Of a stretch of 64,000 nucleotides of DNA, positions 11,602-22,844 are shown piece after piece. The DNA is taken from the NCBI RefSeq assembly GCF_002234675.1, contig NC_019867.2:21985042-22049041 (forward strand), read 5' to 3'. Made by a program: the position numbers and the translations under genes. This DNA comes from Oryzias latipes (lineage: Eukaryota; Chordata; Actinopteri; Beloniformes; Adrianichthyidae). How positions within the stretch are numbered: position 1 is the stretch's first letter; the number at the start of each line of letters is the position of its first letter. Under the pieces are notes generated by a model. That model did no database searches, was not told where the DNA came from, and was given only the letters and a program-made list of their open reading frames with translations.

Positions 11602-13869
11602 TTGTCAGAAATGTACTGTTATTTTAAACTTGGGTTATTAATTAATGACATAAGCGATCACTTGCCTGTATTTGCTATATTTGACTTCAGGTTGCAAAAA
11701 AAGTCAGCAGAAATCCACCAAATATACAAAAGAATAAGGAATGATGAAACTCTGAACGCTTTCAGAAGTGATCTCATAAATCAAGACTGGAATGAAATTT
11801 ATACAAATGATGTAAACGGTGCATATGAGGCTTTTCTGAAATGTTATTTAGATCTTTACAATAGACACTGTCCAGAAGTTCTAAGTAGACCTAAATCTAA
11901 AAATAACAGAAAACCCTGGATAACAAAGGGCCTACAGAATGCTTGTAAAAAGAAAAACAAACTCTATAAGGACTTTTTAAACTTAAGAACAGCAGCAGCT
12001 GAAAAACGTTATAAGGTTTACAAAAACAAGTTAACAAATGTATTGAGACAAGCTGAAAAGAAATATTATCATAGGATTCTGTATGAAAATAAACATAACT
12101 TAAAGGCTACGTGGAATATTCTGAATAAGGTCATAGGAAAAGAGTCAGGATCAATAGAACTACCTCACTTCTTCCTTAAAGACAATGTGGTCATCAAAAA
12201 GCAAGAGGACATGGCAAATGAATTCAATTCATTTTTTGTAAATATAGGACCCAATTTAGCAGAAAATATTACATGCAATTTACAATCAAAAGATATTATT
12301 GAAAATAAAAATTGGATTTCCCATTCTATGTATTTATCTGATGTGACTGAAAATGACATTTTGACTACAGTATACAAACTAAAAAACAAGACCTCAAAGG
12401 ACAGTGACGGGATTGACATGAAATTAATAAAAATGACCATAGATTGTGTTGTAAAACCACTACATCATATCTTTAATCTTTCACTTAAATTAGGAATTTT
12501 TCCTGAGAAGATGAAAATAGCTAAAGTTATTCCTTTTTTTGAAAATGGAGACAGACATACTTTTAATAATTACAGACCAGTATCATTACTTTCTCAATTT
12601 TCTAAAGTTTTAGAAAAGTTGTTTGTTAACAAACTAGACAGCTTTATTGAAAAAAATAAATTGTTAAGTGAGAATCAGTTTGGGTTTCGTTCTAATAGGT
12701 CTACAGATTTGGCTATAATGAAAATAGTTGAAGAAATTTCAACAGCAATCGACAAAAAGAAATACACAATAGGAGTTTTCATGGATTTAAAGAAGGCTTT
12801 TGACACCATAGATCATTCTATCTTGATTTCTAAATTATATGCATATGGGGTTAGAGGAATCGCCCTGAACTGGATCACCAGTTATTTAAAAAACAGACAA
12901 CAATATGTACAGTTTGGAGGTAAGAAGTCTGATCTTATGAATATTATTTGTGGACTCCCACAAGGCTCAATTGTAGGACCTAAACTTTTTATTTTATATA
13001 TAAATGATATCTGTGATATTTCTAAGTTGTTACAGTTTGTTTTATTTGCTGATGATACTAATTTTTTCTGTTCTGGGGATAATCTGAAAACCTTAGCTAA
13101 AGGTATTGAAATGGAAATGATAAAACTCAAAATGTGGTTTGACTACAATAAACTATCTTTGAATCTAACAAAAACAAAGTTTATGGTATTTGGTAATAAA
13201 AACAGAACAGAAGTGACTTTGTCCATTGACAATATAAAAATAGAACAGGTGTCTGAATTTAAATTTTTAGGGGTTATGTTGGACGACAAATTAACATGGA
13301 AATCTCATATATTTTATGTAAAAAATAAATTAGCAAAGAGCCTTTTTGTTCTGAACAAATCTAAATATGTTTTACCATGTCATATTATGCACATGTTATA
13401 TTGCTCTTTGGTTTTACCTTATTTCACATATTGTATTGAAGTGTGGGGAAATACATATGAAACTAATATAATGCCCTTAATTCTACTACAGAAGAGAGCT
13501 ATTCGAATTATTCACAAAGCTAATTTTAGAGACCACACAAATGATCTTTTTATTAAGTCAGGCTTATTAAAACTTAAAAATTTAATTGAATTGCAGACCT
13601 TATTAGTTATGTTTAAAGCCAGAAACAGAGATTTACCAGAAGACCTACAAAAGCTTTTTATTTTTACCACAGGAGATGAAAATCATAGGAGAAAATATGA
13701 TTTCAAACAACAGATTGCTCGAACAACATTAAAGCAAAAGTGTTTGTCTATAGCAGGGGTAAAAATGTGGAATTCCCAGGAGAATCAGTTAAAAAGTTGT
13801 CAAAATATTATTAAATTTAAACGCATGTATAAAGCTAAACAAATTAGTTTGTACAAACTTGACTGTTGA
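11602..13869 (+). CDS. LINE ORF2: endonuclease end plus reverse transcriptase, 755 codons open
   Basis: The frame opens near the last conserved block of an apurinic-type endonuclease (SDHLPVFAIF, residues about 18-27), so most of that domain is missing. A full reverse transcriptase follows: YRPVSLLSQFSKVLEKL, GVFMDLKKAFDTIDH, GLPQGSIVGPKLF, and the catalytic FADDTNFF near residue 485. The C-terminal region has the KFLGVMLDDKLTWK block. I place it in the Jockey/CR1/L2 group of non-LTR elements; the clade is not resolved. The long undisrupted frame indicates a recent, 5'-truncated insertion. The 3' end is marked by an AAATAAA-type tail. Confidence 0.85.
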   Translation: MSEMYCYFKLGLLINDISDHLPVFAIFDFRLQKKSAEIHQIYKRIRNDETLNAFRSDLINQDWNEIYTNDVNGAYEAFLKCYLDLYNRHCPEVLSRPKSKNNRKPWITKGLQNACKKKNKLYKDFLNLRTAAAEKRYKVYKNKLTNVLRQAEKKYYHRILYENKHNLKATWNILNKVIGKESGSIELPHFFLKDNVVIKKQEDMANEFNSFFVNIGPNLAENITCNLQSKDIIENKNWISHSMYLSDVTENDILTTVYKLKNKTSKDSDGIDMKLIKMTIDCVVKPLHHIFNLSLKLGIFPEKMKIAKVIPFFENGDRHTFNNYRPVSLLSQFSKVLEKLFVNKLDSFIEKNKLLSENQFGFRSNRSTDLAIMKIVEEISTAIDKKKYTIGVFMDLKKAFDTIDHSILISKLYAYGVRGIALNWITSYLKNRQQYVQFGGKKSDLMNIICGLPQGSIVGPKLFILYINDICDISKLLQFVLFADDTNFFCSGDNLKTLAKGIEMEMIKLKMWFDYNKLSLNLTKTKFMVFGNKNRTEVTLSIDNIKIEQVSEFKFLGVMLDDKLTWKSHIFYVKNKLAKSLFVLNKSKYVLPCHIMHMLYCSLVLPYFTYCIEVWGNTYETNIMPLILLQKRAIRIIHKANFRDHTNDLFIKSGLLKLKNLIELQTLLVMFKARNRDLPEDLQKLFIFTTGDENHRRKYDFKQQIARTTLKQKCLSIAGVKMWNSQENQLKSCQNIIKFKRMYKAKQISLYKLDC

Positions 13870-14110
13870 ATGCAATTTTTGGAATGTATGTATTAAATGA
13901 ATGGAATGTATTTACTGTGTAGTGGAACTGTACATTGTGAAATCTGAGCACAGGTGTGAGAAATGTAAATGTAATGTTTAAAAGGGAGCAGATAATTATA
14001 AGAATTGTGTTCTTCAATTCTGCTCCCTTCCAATCATGAAAATGTTCAATATGTAAGACATATCATGAAAGGAACAAATAAATAAATAAAATAAAATAAA
14101 AATAAAACTT
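13870..14110 (+). repeat. 3' UTR and AAATAAA-type tail of the LINE
   Basis: Non-coding sequence after the LINE stop ends in a run of AAATAAA/AAATAA units at about 14078-14107, the usual short tandem or A-rich end of a non-LTR element. Confidence 0.6.
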
Positions 14111-15189
14111 TTGCAAATATTGTGCCATTTAACTATTTCACTTGTTAAATAATGTTCCCACAAATATCAGACTAGAAATGAAATTGAAATAAACATACCA
14201 ATGGGGTCACCGAAGTCATCCAAGCATTGAAATGTTTGTTTGTTGCTCAGCTCACCATGACTGCCAGACAAAACCCCCACCTGCACACTGTCACCTCCCA
14301 TTACCATGTTACCCAATCACAAGTACTTTCAATAATGACACCATGCATATTAATTTACAGGCAGTGTATTTACAGCATTTAATTTAATTTCATTTTTCCC
14401 CTTTGCTCTCCCCTCGAGCACTTGACTTTTTTTCTTTGCACATTTCATTCATTCATTTCAATTTATTTCAATGTGGCGATGTCACATGACCTAAAACTTC
14501 ATTTCGGTTTGGATTATTTTTAACTAAATGGCTGGGATGTGAGATGTTTTTATATTACCTGTGAATTATTTTGTCCCGCTTTCTTTTTTCTTTACTTTAC
14601 TCTAGTACTGATTGAAGGAATAATTCTGTATTTATAAAAATGAAGTTAAATTTTCAAAATATTCATAAAAAAGTACTAATAGCAGAAAGATGTTTGAAAC
14701 CTTTGCAGAATTTATTTGTTGACAAGTTTGCATTTAGAGGTTGAAATAAAGTTATATGAATACATTACATATGCTTTAATTCATTTTAATAAATACAACT
14801 TGAAATGCATAAAAATCTCACATTCCTCACACTTTTGACACCATAACCAGAACAGCTGCTTCGAGTTTCCGGTAAATAATCCATGGATGGCACAGAGCTG
14901 ATGAAAGTTTCCATGAAGACATTGATATTGATAAGCAGGGGCACAAGTGTTTGAAAGCAGCGCTGGTTCACATGGCAACTTTTTGACCTGCAAACTGGCT
15001 CCTGAGGTGTTTTATTGAAGACTTGCATGAGTTTGAACATCACAGGATAAACCAATAGAGAAAACATTCACGTTAATGAGTTGCTTTTTATTTTATTTTT
15101 TTTAACCACAAAACCTTTAAAAAAACACACCAGAAGCTCCCCAGTCGTAACTTCCCTCTTCACCTGCATTCCCACCACCGAGGCAGTGA
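14111..15189. other. AT-rich interval with no recognised feature
   Basis: No ORF resembling a known protein and no clear repeat ends were seen. Several short minus-strand ORFs near 14.8-15.1 kb have no recognisable motif. Confidence 0.4.
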
Positions 15190-15800
15190 TTTGAATGAGG
15201 AAGAGATTACTGCAGGATTCTCAGTTACAAGACAGAACAAATCTGACACCAGACCACATCTGCGAACTGCTGGAAGTGTGCCTCAACTCGACATATTTCC
15301 AATTCAGGGGAAACTTCTACAGGCAGAGGCACGGCTGTGCTATGGGCTCTCCAATCTCGCCCATTGTGGCCAATTTGTACATGGAAGAAGTTGAGAGAAG
15401 AGCCCTGGACTCTTTCCCAGGTACTACTCCAAGCCACTGGTTCAGATATGTGGACGACACTTGGGTCAAGATCAAAATCTAGGAAGTTGAGACTTTCACA
15501 GATCATATCAACGCAGTCGACAAGAACATCAAGTTCACCAGTGAAGACACAAAGGACAACATTTTAGACCAGGGGTGGGCAATTCCAGGCCTCGAGGACC
15601 GGTGTGTCTGCATGATTTCCAGATACTCTTGCCCTACTCATGGCTGATTACCTGGTTCAGGTGTGTCCAGCCAATCAGAACATGCCAGAGCAGGGTATGC
15701 TGGAAAACATGCAGGACTGCGGCCCTCAGTGCCCACCTCTGTTCTAGACTGTGCTGTGATCATTGGAGAGGACAGACAGCTCCAGGTTGAAGTGTACAGG
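15190..15800 (+). pseudogene. Penelope-like element reverse transcriptase fragment
   Basis: The plus frame 15195-15482 reads LTPDHICELLEVCLNSTYF, QRHGCAMGSPISPIVANLYM and the catalytic RYVDDTWVKI, characteristic of Penelope-like RTs. An early stop follows. The sequence continues in pieces through 15569, is interrupted by a hAT MITE (15570-15741), and resumes at 15750 with LDCAVIIGEDRQLQVEVYR. It is then cut off by a piggyBac-like MITE fragment. Confidence 0.8.
15570..15741. mobile_element. 172-bp hAT MITE
   Basis: The ends CAGGGGTGGGCA and TGCCCACCTCTG are inverted repeats. The flanks TTTTAGAC (15562-15569) and TTCTAGAC (15742-15749) form an 8-bp target duplication with one mismatch, as expected for hAT. 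It lies inside the Penelope RT fragment and has no coding capacity. Confidence 0.8.
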
Positions 15801-15910
15801 TCTTCACTGGTGTCCATGGATTACATGAAATTGTCTTCACCTTTCCCCACTTTTGTCATGGTAGGGATAACACGTCAATGTTAGGGTGGGGTCATAGGAT
15901 AGCACAAGGG
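15801..15910. mobile_element. Truncated copy of the piggyBac-like MITE family
   Basis: It carries the family's right two-thirds (TCTTCACTGGTGTCCATGGA ... GATAGCACAAGGGTTA). The left end is missing. Confidence 0.6.
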
Positions 15911-15979
15911 TTATAACTGTGTTCCCCTTCACATTGAGAAGTGCTGTATACTGACAAGCATGCACAGAACCTTGGTAAT

Positions 15980-15985
15980 TTTATT
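15980..15985 (-). terminator. Candidate polyadenylation signal of atad1b
   Basis: AATAAA on the minus strand lies about 85 bp downstream of the atad1b stop codon, inside its likely short 3' UTR. Confidence 0.5.
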
Positions 15986-16068
15986 TTTGAGCCATTATGC
16001 CAGCTGGTATTTCAGAGTTTTTTTTTATGTCTCTGCTGATTGAATTGAAAAAGTGCAAAACAGGATGT

Positions 16069-19000
16069 TCAGTCCAGAGGAACCACTGATGGCTTGCTTA
16101 GCATGGAGGCTGTGGCCCGATTGGACTCCTTCATCTTTTCTAGGCCGAAGAGGAGGTCCAGCTGAGTAACTGGTCGCAGCTTCTCTTTGTCCACTGGGCT
16201 GGAAAGAGGAAGGTCACAGATGTTAGCTATACCGACCTTTGTTATATGGAAGTGGGTAAATATCAAACAACATAAAGTTCCGACCTAAACTTTCTAGGTC
16301 AGAACATCCACTTAACATCCAACAATTTTGGAGTCTGTGGAAAGGCATGAAGTGAATCACAGACTACAGCAGCAGAGATGCACATTGCCTGATGACCCCT
16401 CTCTACCAGGCTTTCAACCTTTTCTACTCCCGCTTTGAGAACTCCAACATCCCCCCTGCACCAGACTCACCACCCCACCTGGCGAAGAGTCTTTCAGTGT
16501 GACGACCGCGGAAGTGAGGGGGAACCTCCAGAGGATCAATCCTCACAAAGCTGCTAGACCCAACAACATCCCTGGACGGGTGCTGAAAGACATATTCAAC
16601 TCCTCCCTGAAACAGGCAGTGGTCCCCACCTGCCCGAAGATCCCCAAAATCAATCCAATTCCCAAAACATCCTCAGTGACAGGTCTGAATGACCATCGTC
16701 CGGTGGCCCTGACACCAAAAGTCATGAAATATTTTGAAAAACTGGTCATAACCCGTATCACAGAATCCACCTGCACCAATATGCATACAGGTCAAACAGA
16801 TCCACAGAGGGCATCATCTCCTCTGTGGTCCACACAACCATCACCCTCCTCGAGAATAAGAATTTGTATGTTCGCCTGCTCTTCATGGACTTCACATCAG
16901 CCTTCAACACAATCATACCACAGACCAAAAACAGCACACACACACTTAGACTGAGCTCCACTCTTTGCAACTGGGTCTTGGACTTCCTGACGGACGGACC
17001 ACAGTCTGTGAAGATCAGCAACATCTCCTCCTCCCCGATCACCCTCAGCACGGGCTCCCCCCAGGGCTGTGTACGACTGCACAGCGAGTCACCCCAGCTG
17101 TTTGATCGTGAAGTTTGCGGATGACACAGCTGTGGTTGGACGCATCACCGACAACGATGAGTCAGACTACAGGCGGGAGGTGGAACATCTGGAGGGCAGG
17201 TGCAGAAACAACAACCTCTGCATCAACGTGAAGAAGACCAAAGAGGTGATCATGGACTTCAGGAAGGACAGACACCCCCCTCCTCCCCTTCACATTGGAG
17301 GGGCTCCGGTTGAAATAGTTTATAGCTTCAGGTACCTGGGTGTGCACATCTCCAACGACATTATCTGGAACACCAACACTTCCTGCCTGATCAACAAGGC
17401 ACATCAGTGCCTCTATTTTCTGAGGAGGCTCAGGTGCGCTAAGATGGGGATCGCAGTCCTGACCTCCTTCTACAGGTGTGTAGTGGAAAGCGTACTGTCC
17501 TCCTGCATCACTGTGTGGCACGGCAGCTGCTCTGCGGCAGAGAGAAAAGCTCTGCAACGAGTGACTAAAGCTGCGCAAGGGACTGTCGGTTGTAGCCTGC
17601 AGACCACCACTGACATCTACAAAATCAGATGCAGGTAACGATGCTCCCGCATCCTGAAAGACCCCACTCCCCCCTCACATTCTCTCCCTGCTCCCCTCAG
17701 GCAGGAGGCTGCGGAACTTAAAGGGGAGGACCATGAGACTGAGGAACAGTTTCTTCCCAGAAGCAGTAAGACTGCTGAACTCTGGAAGGTCATTGTAACC
17801 CCCCCCCACACACACAGACAACTTGAAAAAGCATGTGATACACTCTCTTCTGTGCTAAATTTCAGTGCAATAATCATAGGACCGTGCAAAAATCATGGGA
17901 ACTGTGCAATACGGTAATAAATTCTCTCCTGTGCAATACTCAATAGGAGTCATAATATTTCATGTTGATATGTCTCTTACTTCCTGTCTTAATCTCACTG
18001 TAAACGGCTGGCCCGCGATCAGAGACAGAAATTTCCTTTTATTCCTGCATCCTCTTTTAAAACACCTAGTTTCTGCAGAGCAGCAGCTTGTGGCCCACAT
18101 TTTTCTACACATCTTTTTCAAATAGCATTGTTTCGTCTGCTCCTGATTCACGATTTAAATTAAGACTTACTCAGAAATGCAATTTTAAGCTGAATTTTCT
18201 TTATGTATGTGTCCTCCATCAGAAAAAATCCCACAAGAACAGGCTAAAAACAAAAAACAAAACCTTCCATTAGAGTGGGTCTTTCTACGTCTGAGTAAAG
18301 GACGGAGAATGTTTAGGGGAGAATTAGTTTGTGTTGGATTACTAGTTTTTATAAACATTTTACTCCTCATTTCTATCAATGATCCTGTTTATTTTTTCTT
18401 TCCTAAATATTCCTATTGCAGTTTTTTAAAGTTATTATAAATAATGTGGGGCGGCCATGGTGCAATGGTAGGGTGGTCGGAAGATTGCAGGTTCGACTTC
18501 CGCCTTGCCCGCCCATGTGCCGAAGTGTCCCTGGGCAAGACACTGAAACCCTTGTTGCCTCTGGTGCAAGGTTGGCCCCAGTGTGTGAATGGGTTTGTGA
18601 CTACAAAGCACTTTGGGGACTTCGAGGAAGGTAGAGAATGCTATACAAGTATACGCCATTTACCATTTTAACATAATGAAAATTATAAAGTAAAGTTTTG
18701 TATGATAACGCTGAATTTAGTTCATTAAAACTCTTGTTTAACGATTTAAACCAGTTAAATATAAAAGTAGGGAAAGCAGCCAGTTGAGGTTGCTCGGACA
18801 CTTAGTCAGGATGCCTCCTGGACGCCTCCCTGGGGAGGGGTTAAGGGCATGTCCAACTGGGCGAAGGGGAAGACCCAGGACACGCTGGAGAGACTACGTC
18901 TCTTGGTTGGCCAGGGAACACCTCGGGGTTCCCCCAGAGTAGCTGGAGGAAGTGGCCGGGGTGAAGGAAGTCTGGGCATCTTTGCTTAGACTGCTGCCCC

Positions 19001-22000
19001 CGCGACCCGGTCCCAGATAAGCGGAAGAACATTTTTCCTTCTTGCAAATTGGGGTACAAGAGAAACAGTTTGAGAACCACTGCAATATGGTTTGGCCAGA
19101 AAAAATGACCAGACCAGATCTGAAGACTGTAAACTATTCTAAGCAGAACTAAAATGCGGGAACCGCGCTTTCGTAAATTTCTCAAAGCAGCTCATCTGAG
19201 AACGCAACAGCATTTAACCTGATAGGTAAATGTGACCTACAGCTCCTCTTCCTCACTGTCCTGCAGCAGCAGCCCGATCTGCCTCATCTCCTCCTTGCGC
19301 ACGTAGTCCCTGATGCGGTACAAAGCCGCGTCTCGACACAGCTCCCTGAGGTCGCTGCCAGAGTAGCCTTGTGTCCTTTCAGCAATCTGCTTCAGATTAA
19401 TAGCATTACTGAGCTGTGAGGAAGAGACAAAACAGCAACATCAGGCAACTGGGCCGAACTTGTTCATCAGCAGATGAGACAATGAATCAGTCAAAACAAA
19501 CAGCCTCCAGGTCATTCAATTTGTTACAATTTGACATGGAAAATATAGATGTTTCAGAGCCACTCGAAGGGGTGTCCAACCTGAAAAGGAATGCCATGCT
19601 AGGGTTGTGCCGATGGACGATGCCATCGTGATGGCTGACTGACATAATGATGGAGAGACACCATCGTGATGCTACGACGCCACGCTGCGAGTCGACACCA
19701 TAAGCCGCGGTTATATGTGCAAAATATCTTGATCGGATCAATGGTCGGATTAGAATTCAACCGTGTACACGGGCCCAGAAAAACTTTTTCTGATCGGAAC
19801 AAACGTTCACATGGGTCACACTTTCGGTCGGAAGAAATCATTTGCACATGCCCAATAGTGTTTGAAATTTCGGAAGAAGAAATGAGTTCCGCTGAGAGGC
19901 TACATACATAGATATCTGGCAGCTCCGTAATATACGAGATGATCTTCTAAACGTGCTTTTATTACTGTTACGGTTATTATGAAGCGCCTGTTTGCTCATC
20001 ATTTTAATTTTAATCCGTGTGGTTAGTCCTTTTTTTGTGTGGAAGAACGGAGCAGGAAGAAGCCAGGGCTAATAGAGGCTAACACGCGCTCACAACATTT
20101 AGCCTTTGATGAACATACAATGCGGGAAATGGTGCAATCTGCAGCTTGGCTGAACGTTAATATGTGGGAATAACTTCAGCCTTTGTTTTGTCAGGACATG
20201 ACTGGAAATACAAATCCACGTGATTGTTTGAACGGTTTCTAAGAACTGAGCGACATTTCTGCTTTGAACAGCTGGCGGTCCGAGCTCTGCCCGGACACAC
20301 ACTTTTACCGGACGACCCGCTATTTTTCTTTTTTGTTAAAGTAACTTCCCTCAGTTTATACTGGATCATCGCAGATGAGTCATTAGTTGGGATATCAAAT
20401 AAACGAAGTAATAAAGTGAAATAACGAATAATATATATATAATAACGAAAAATTAAAAATCCCCCCCCGACGATATCATCGTCCCTCCCGATGGTTTACT
20501 GCAAACATCGTCAACTGCCAACTCAAGGGACATCACCCAACCCTATGCCATGCAGCTCACATTTTCTCCTGCGAGAATCAGCCTCAGGATGTCTTCTCTC
20601 TGCCTCATGTCCTGAATGGAGAAAGCAGACTTATTTTTATTTATCAACAGATGTTTTAAATAGAAACATGACATCTTTAACAATAATATTGTAATTATTT
20701 GATTTTTGTAAACTGTGAAGGCTTTACTTTGCTTGGTGAGAATTCAGTTGCACTTTCAAGTTCGATGTTTTGAGGTTTATTTCGTCTCCTTAAAAATGTG
20801 CAATACCACAGATTTTTATAAATATATATATTTTTTTAAGATAAGTTTTTCTGCTGTGTTCTTACAGGCAGGCCAACGTGAAAGGTAGCAGGCATCCTGC
20901 GCAGAATAGCTGGATCCACGTCCTGTGGTCGGTTTGTGGCTCCCATCACCATCACCTAAATTCCACCCAAACAAAAAGAAGAATGTCCACCTGCTGTCTG
21001 ACAAACACTAATCCAGTGTGATATTTCCTTTGAAAAAGGCATTGAACCTGTGTGGTTAGAGAAGTGTCAAGTCCGTCCCACAGACTCATGAACTCCGCCT
21101 TCATCATGGCTGTGGCCTCATGGTCCAGGCTGGAGCGATTCCTCAGAAAGGATTCTAAAATATGAGACATCGTAGCATAAAAAACCCACATCACAATAAA
21201 TAAAAAGTCTCAAATAATACTTGGCCTCTATTCTCACTTTGATTAAAACCTCTGAGGATTTCTTGTAATACAAACCACTCATCTGCTTTTTCTATCATCT
21301 CTGAAGAGTATTTAATTGAAATCAAACAGGAAATCCCTTGAAGTTAATCCTGTTGGGAAACTCACCAATCTCATCAATGAAGATGATGCATGGCTGAATT
21401 TTGACGGCTAAAGAGAAGACCGCGGCAGTCAGCTTCTGGGATTCTCCGTACCACATATCTGTCAGAGTGGGTGCCTGGAGGTTAATGAACTTGCATTCTG
21501 AGGCTTTGGCTGTTGCCTTAGCGATCATAGTCTTCCCACAACCAGGGGGACCAAATATCAAAACTCCTTTAAGACAAAAAAAAACCCACACACAGTACAT
21601 TTATGTTTTCTTAAGCAAACTTTGATCAAAAAATGCCTCGACATCCTTTCAAATTTTTGTGAATCAGTAACAAAAGTTCCCGATTCACAAAGTTAACCGA
21701 GTCAAACACAACAACAAAAAAGAGCTTGGAACATTTAAACTCAGTAATTTATATCTCAAGAAATTACTAGGCCGTTGTTTTTCTGTAGTGGGCAATTTCA
21801 GTCATTTTCCTTTTTAAGTTCTTAATGATATTTTTGTCCCTACCTTTTTCTAAATTATTTTTTATGTTAATAATTCCAGTTTGCTGTTTTTTGCATTGAT
21901 AATGCATTGATAGCCTTGATAATGATCTGGATTATTCTTTGTTCAGGCAGCTGGAAAGATGCAAACAACCTGATTTATCCTCACAAAAAAAGAGAACTCA

Positions 22001-22844
22001 GCAAATCACTTTACATTTTAGTAACATGGAGAAAGTCACTTTAATTAGCAAAAAGTTTCTGCTTACTTAATACAACACAAGTGTTGAGAACATACAAACT
22101 AACGTCAGAAGAAAATAAGTTCCATCTGTAATTGAAAAATTTCCCACAAATTGCTACAAATATGGATATTTTAACCAAATACAATTCATTTAAGGAAATT
22201 TCAAAATTCCAGAAACATTTTGACTATGACTCCAATCATTTTCTGTTCTGGATTCCAGTATATTTAAACAGTTTATACCTTTAGGAGGTTGAAAGAGTTT
22301 GGATCCAGGTAAAAGGTGCCTTTTCTTAAAAGGTAGGATAACAGTGTCTTGTAGTTCGTTGATAACCTCTTCAAGACCTGCAACATCCTTCCAGGAAACC
22401 TGCAAGATGGCACAAGTTGGATGTTTGAAAAAAGAAAAATCAAATCAAAGATACTGGTGATTCCCAGAGTCTTACCCATAAAATTACCTTTATAGTTTGC
22501 GGATCAACTAAATGAGATGCTATGTTTAGTTCGTAATCTGTTAGTGTTATCCCCTGGACACCTATCCTCTTCATAAGTTGTTCTGCCTGAAAAAAGACGA
22601 AACCAGAAAAATAAGAATGAGGAACTTTGCAGGCAGAAGTTTTAGCTTAAACGAAGCTCAAGTTTGTCTTTGAACATACCCTTTTCTTGGACTGACTTTT
22701 CTGTTTGGTGGTAGGGTCCATAGCATCAACCACCCACTTTATGCTGTAGTATGTGACAGCACCGAAAACGGTCAACCTGATTAACATGCCCAGCACTTCA
22801 TTTCTAGATAGGGGCCGCATAAGGGCCTCAGCGGGAAGCAGCAT
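16069..22844 (-). CDS. atad1b: ATPase family AAA domain-containing protein 1b (outer mitochondrial membrane helix translocase, Msp1/Thorase)
   Basis: Nine coding exons in transcript order: 22680-22844, 22488-22586, 22279-22399, 21366-21566, 21048-21154, 20866-20955, 20561-20611, 19241-19413, 16069-16198. They total 1137 bp (378 residues), with GT/AG borders and phase kept throughout. The protein is a membrane-anchored AAA ATPase that pulls mislocalised tail-anchored proteins from the mitochondrial outer membrane. The N-terminus has one hydrophobic segment ([19 protein letters not shown]). Exon 4 holds Walker A (GPPGCGKT), pore loop (WYGES) and Walker B (IIFIDE). Exon 6 has the sensor-1/arginine-finger stretch [17 protein letters not shown]. 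The ending [16 protein letters not shown] fits the fish b paralogue rather than a. Odd points: Met where KWYGES is usual, and Glu after IDEI where Asp is usual. Intron 8 (3 kb) is full of repeats. Confidence 0.93.
16399..17800 (+). pseudogene. L2/CR1-like LINE fragment in atad1b intron 8
   Basis: Plus-strand frames read [17 protein letters not shown] (16695-16750), [16 protein letters not shown] (about 16880-16925), then after a deletion the catalytic [13 protein letters not shown] (about 17104-17140) and [11 protein letters not shown]. Frameshifts and a missing stretch between the PQG and FADD blocks show it is dead. The downstream part ([10 protein letters not shown] ... RSFFPEA-like) matches the usual LINE C-terminal region. 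Confidence 0.75.
18444..18665 (+). repeat. tRNA-derived SINE in atad1b intron 8
   Basis: A tRNA-like head carries an A-box-like GGTGCAATGGTAGGG and a B-box-like GGTTCGACTTCC. The body CTGGGCAAGACACTGAAACCC and the end with AAAGCACTTTGGGGACTT ... CCATTTACCATTT are familiar fish SINE sequence. Not a functional tRNA: the cloverleaf is not complete. Confidence 0.65.
18795..19028 (+). repeat. 3' end of an RTE-type (Rex3/Expander-like) LINE
   Basis: It contains the conserved fish RTE 3' region: TGGACGCCTCCCTGGGGAGG, AAGACCCAGGACACGCTGGA, and CCCGCGACCCGGTCCCAGAT followed by AAGCGGAAG. The terminal GATG repeats are absent here. Confidence 0.65.
19600..20545. mobile_element. 946-bp non-autonomous hAT element in atad1b intron 7
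   Basis: The ends are TAGGGTTGTGCCGATGG and ACATCACCCAACCCTA (imperfect inverted repeats). An exact 8-bp duplication TGCCATGC flanks it at 19592-19599 and 20546-20553. It lies just inside the intron, the duplication ending six bases from the exon 7 donor (GT at 20559-20560 on the minus strand). The internal sequence is shared with 39.69-42.56 kb and 25.36-25.76 kb. No coding capacity was seen. Confidence 0.8.

Noticed and set aside
15225..15506. Minus-strand ORF of 93 codons
   Set aside because: Shadow of the Penelope RT reading on the plus strand.
18444..18520. Functional tRNA gene
   Set aside because: A and B box-like motifs are present but the rest continues as a fish SINE and no complete cloverleaf can be drawn.
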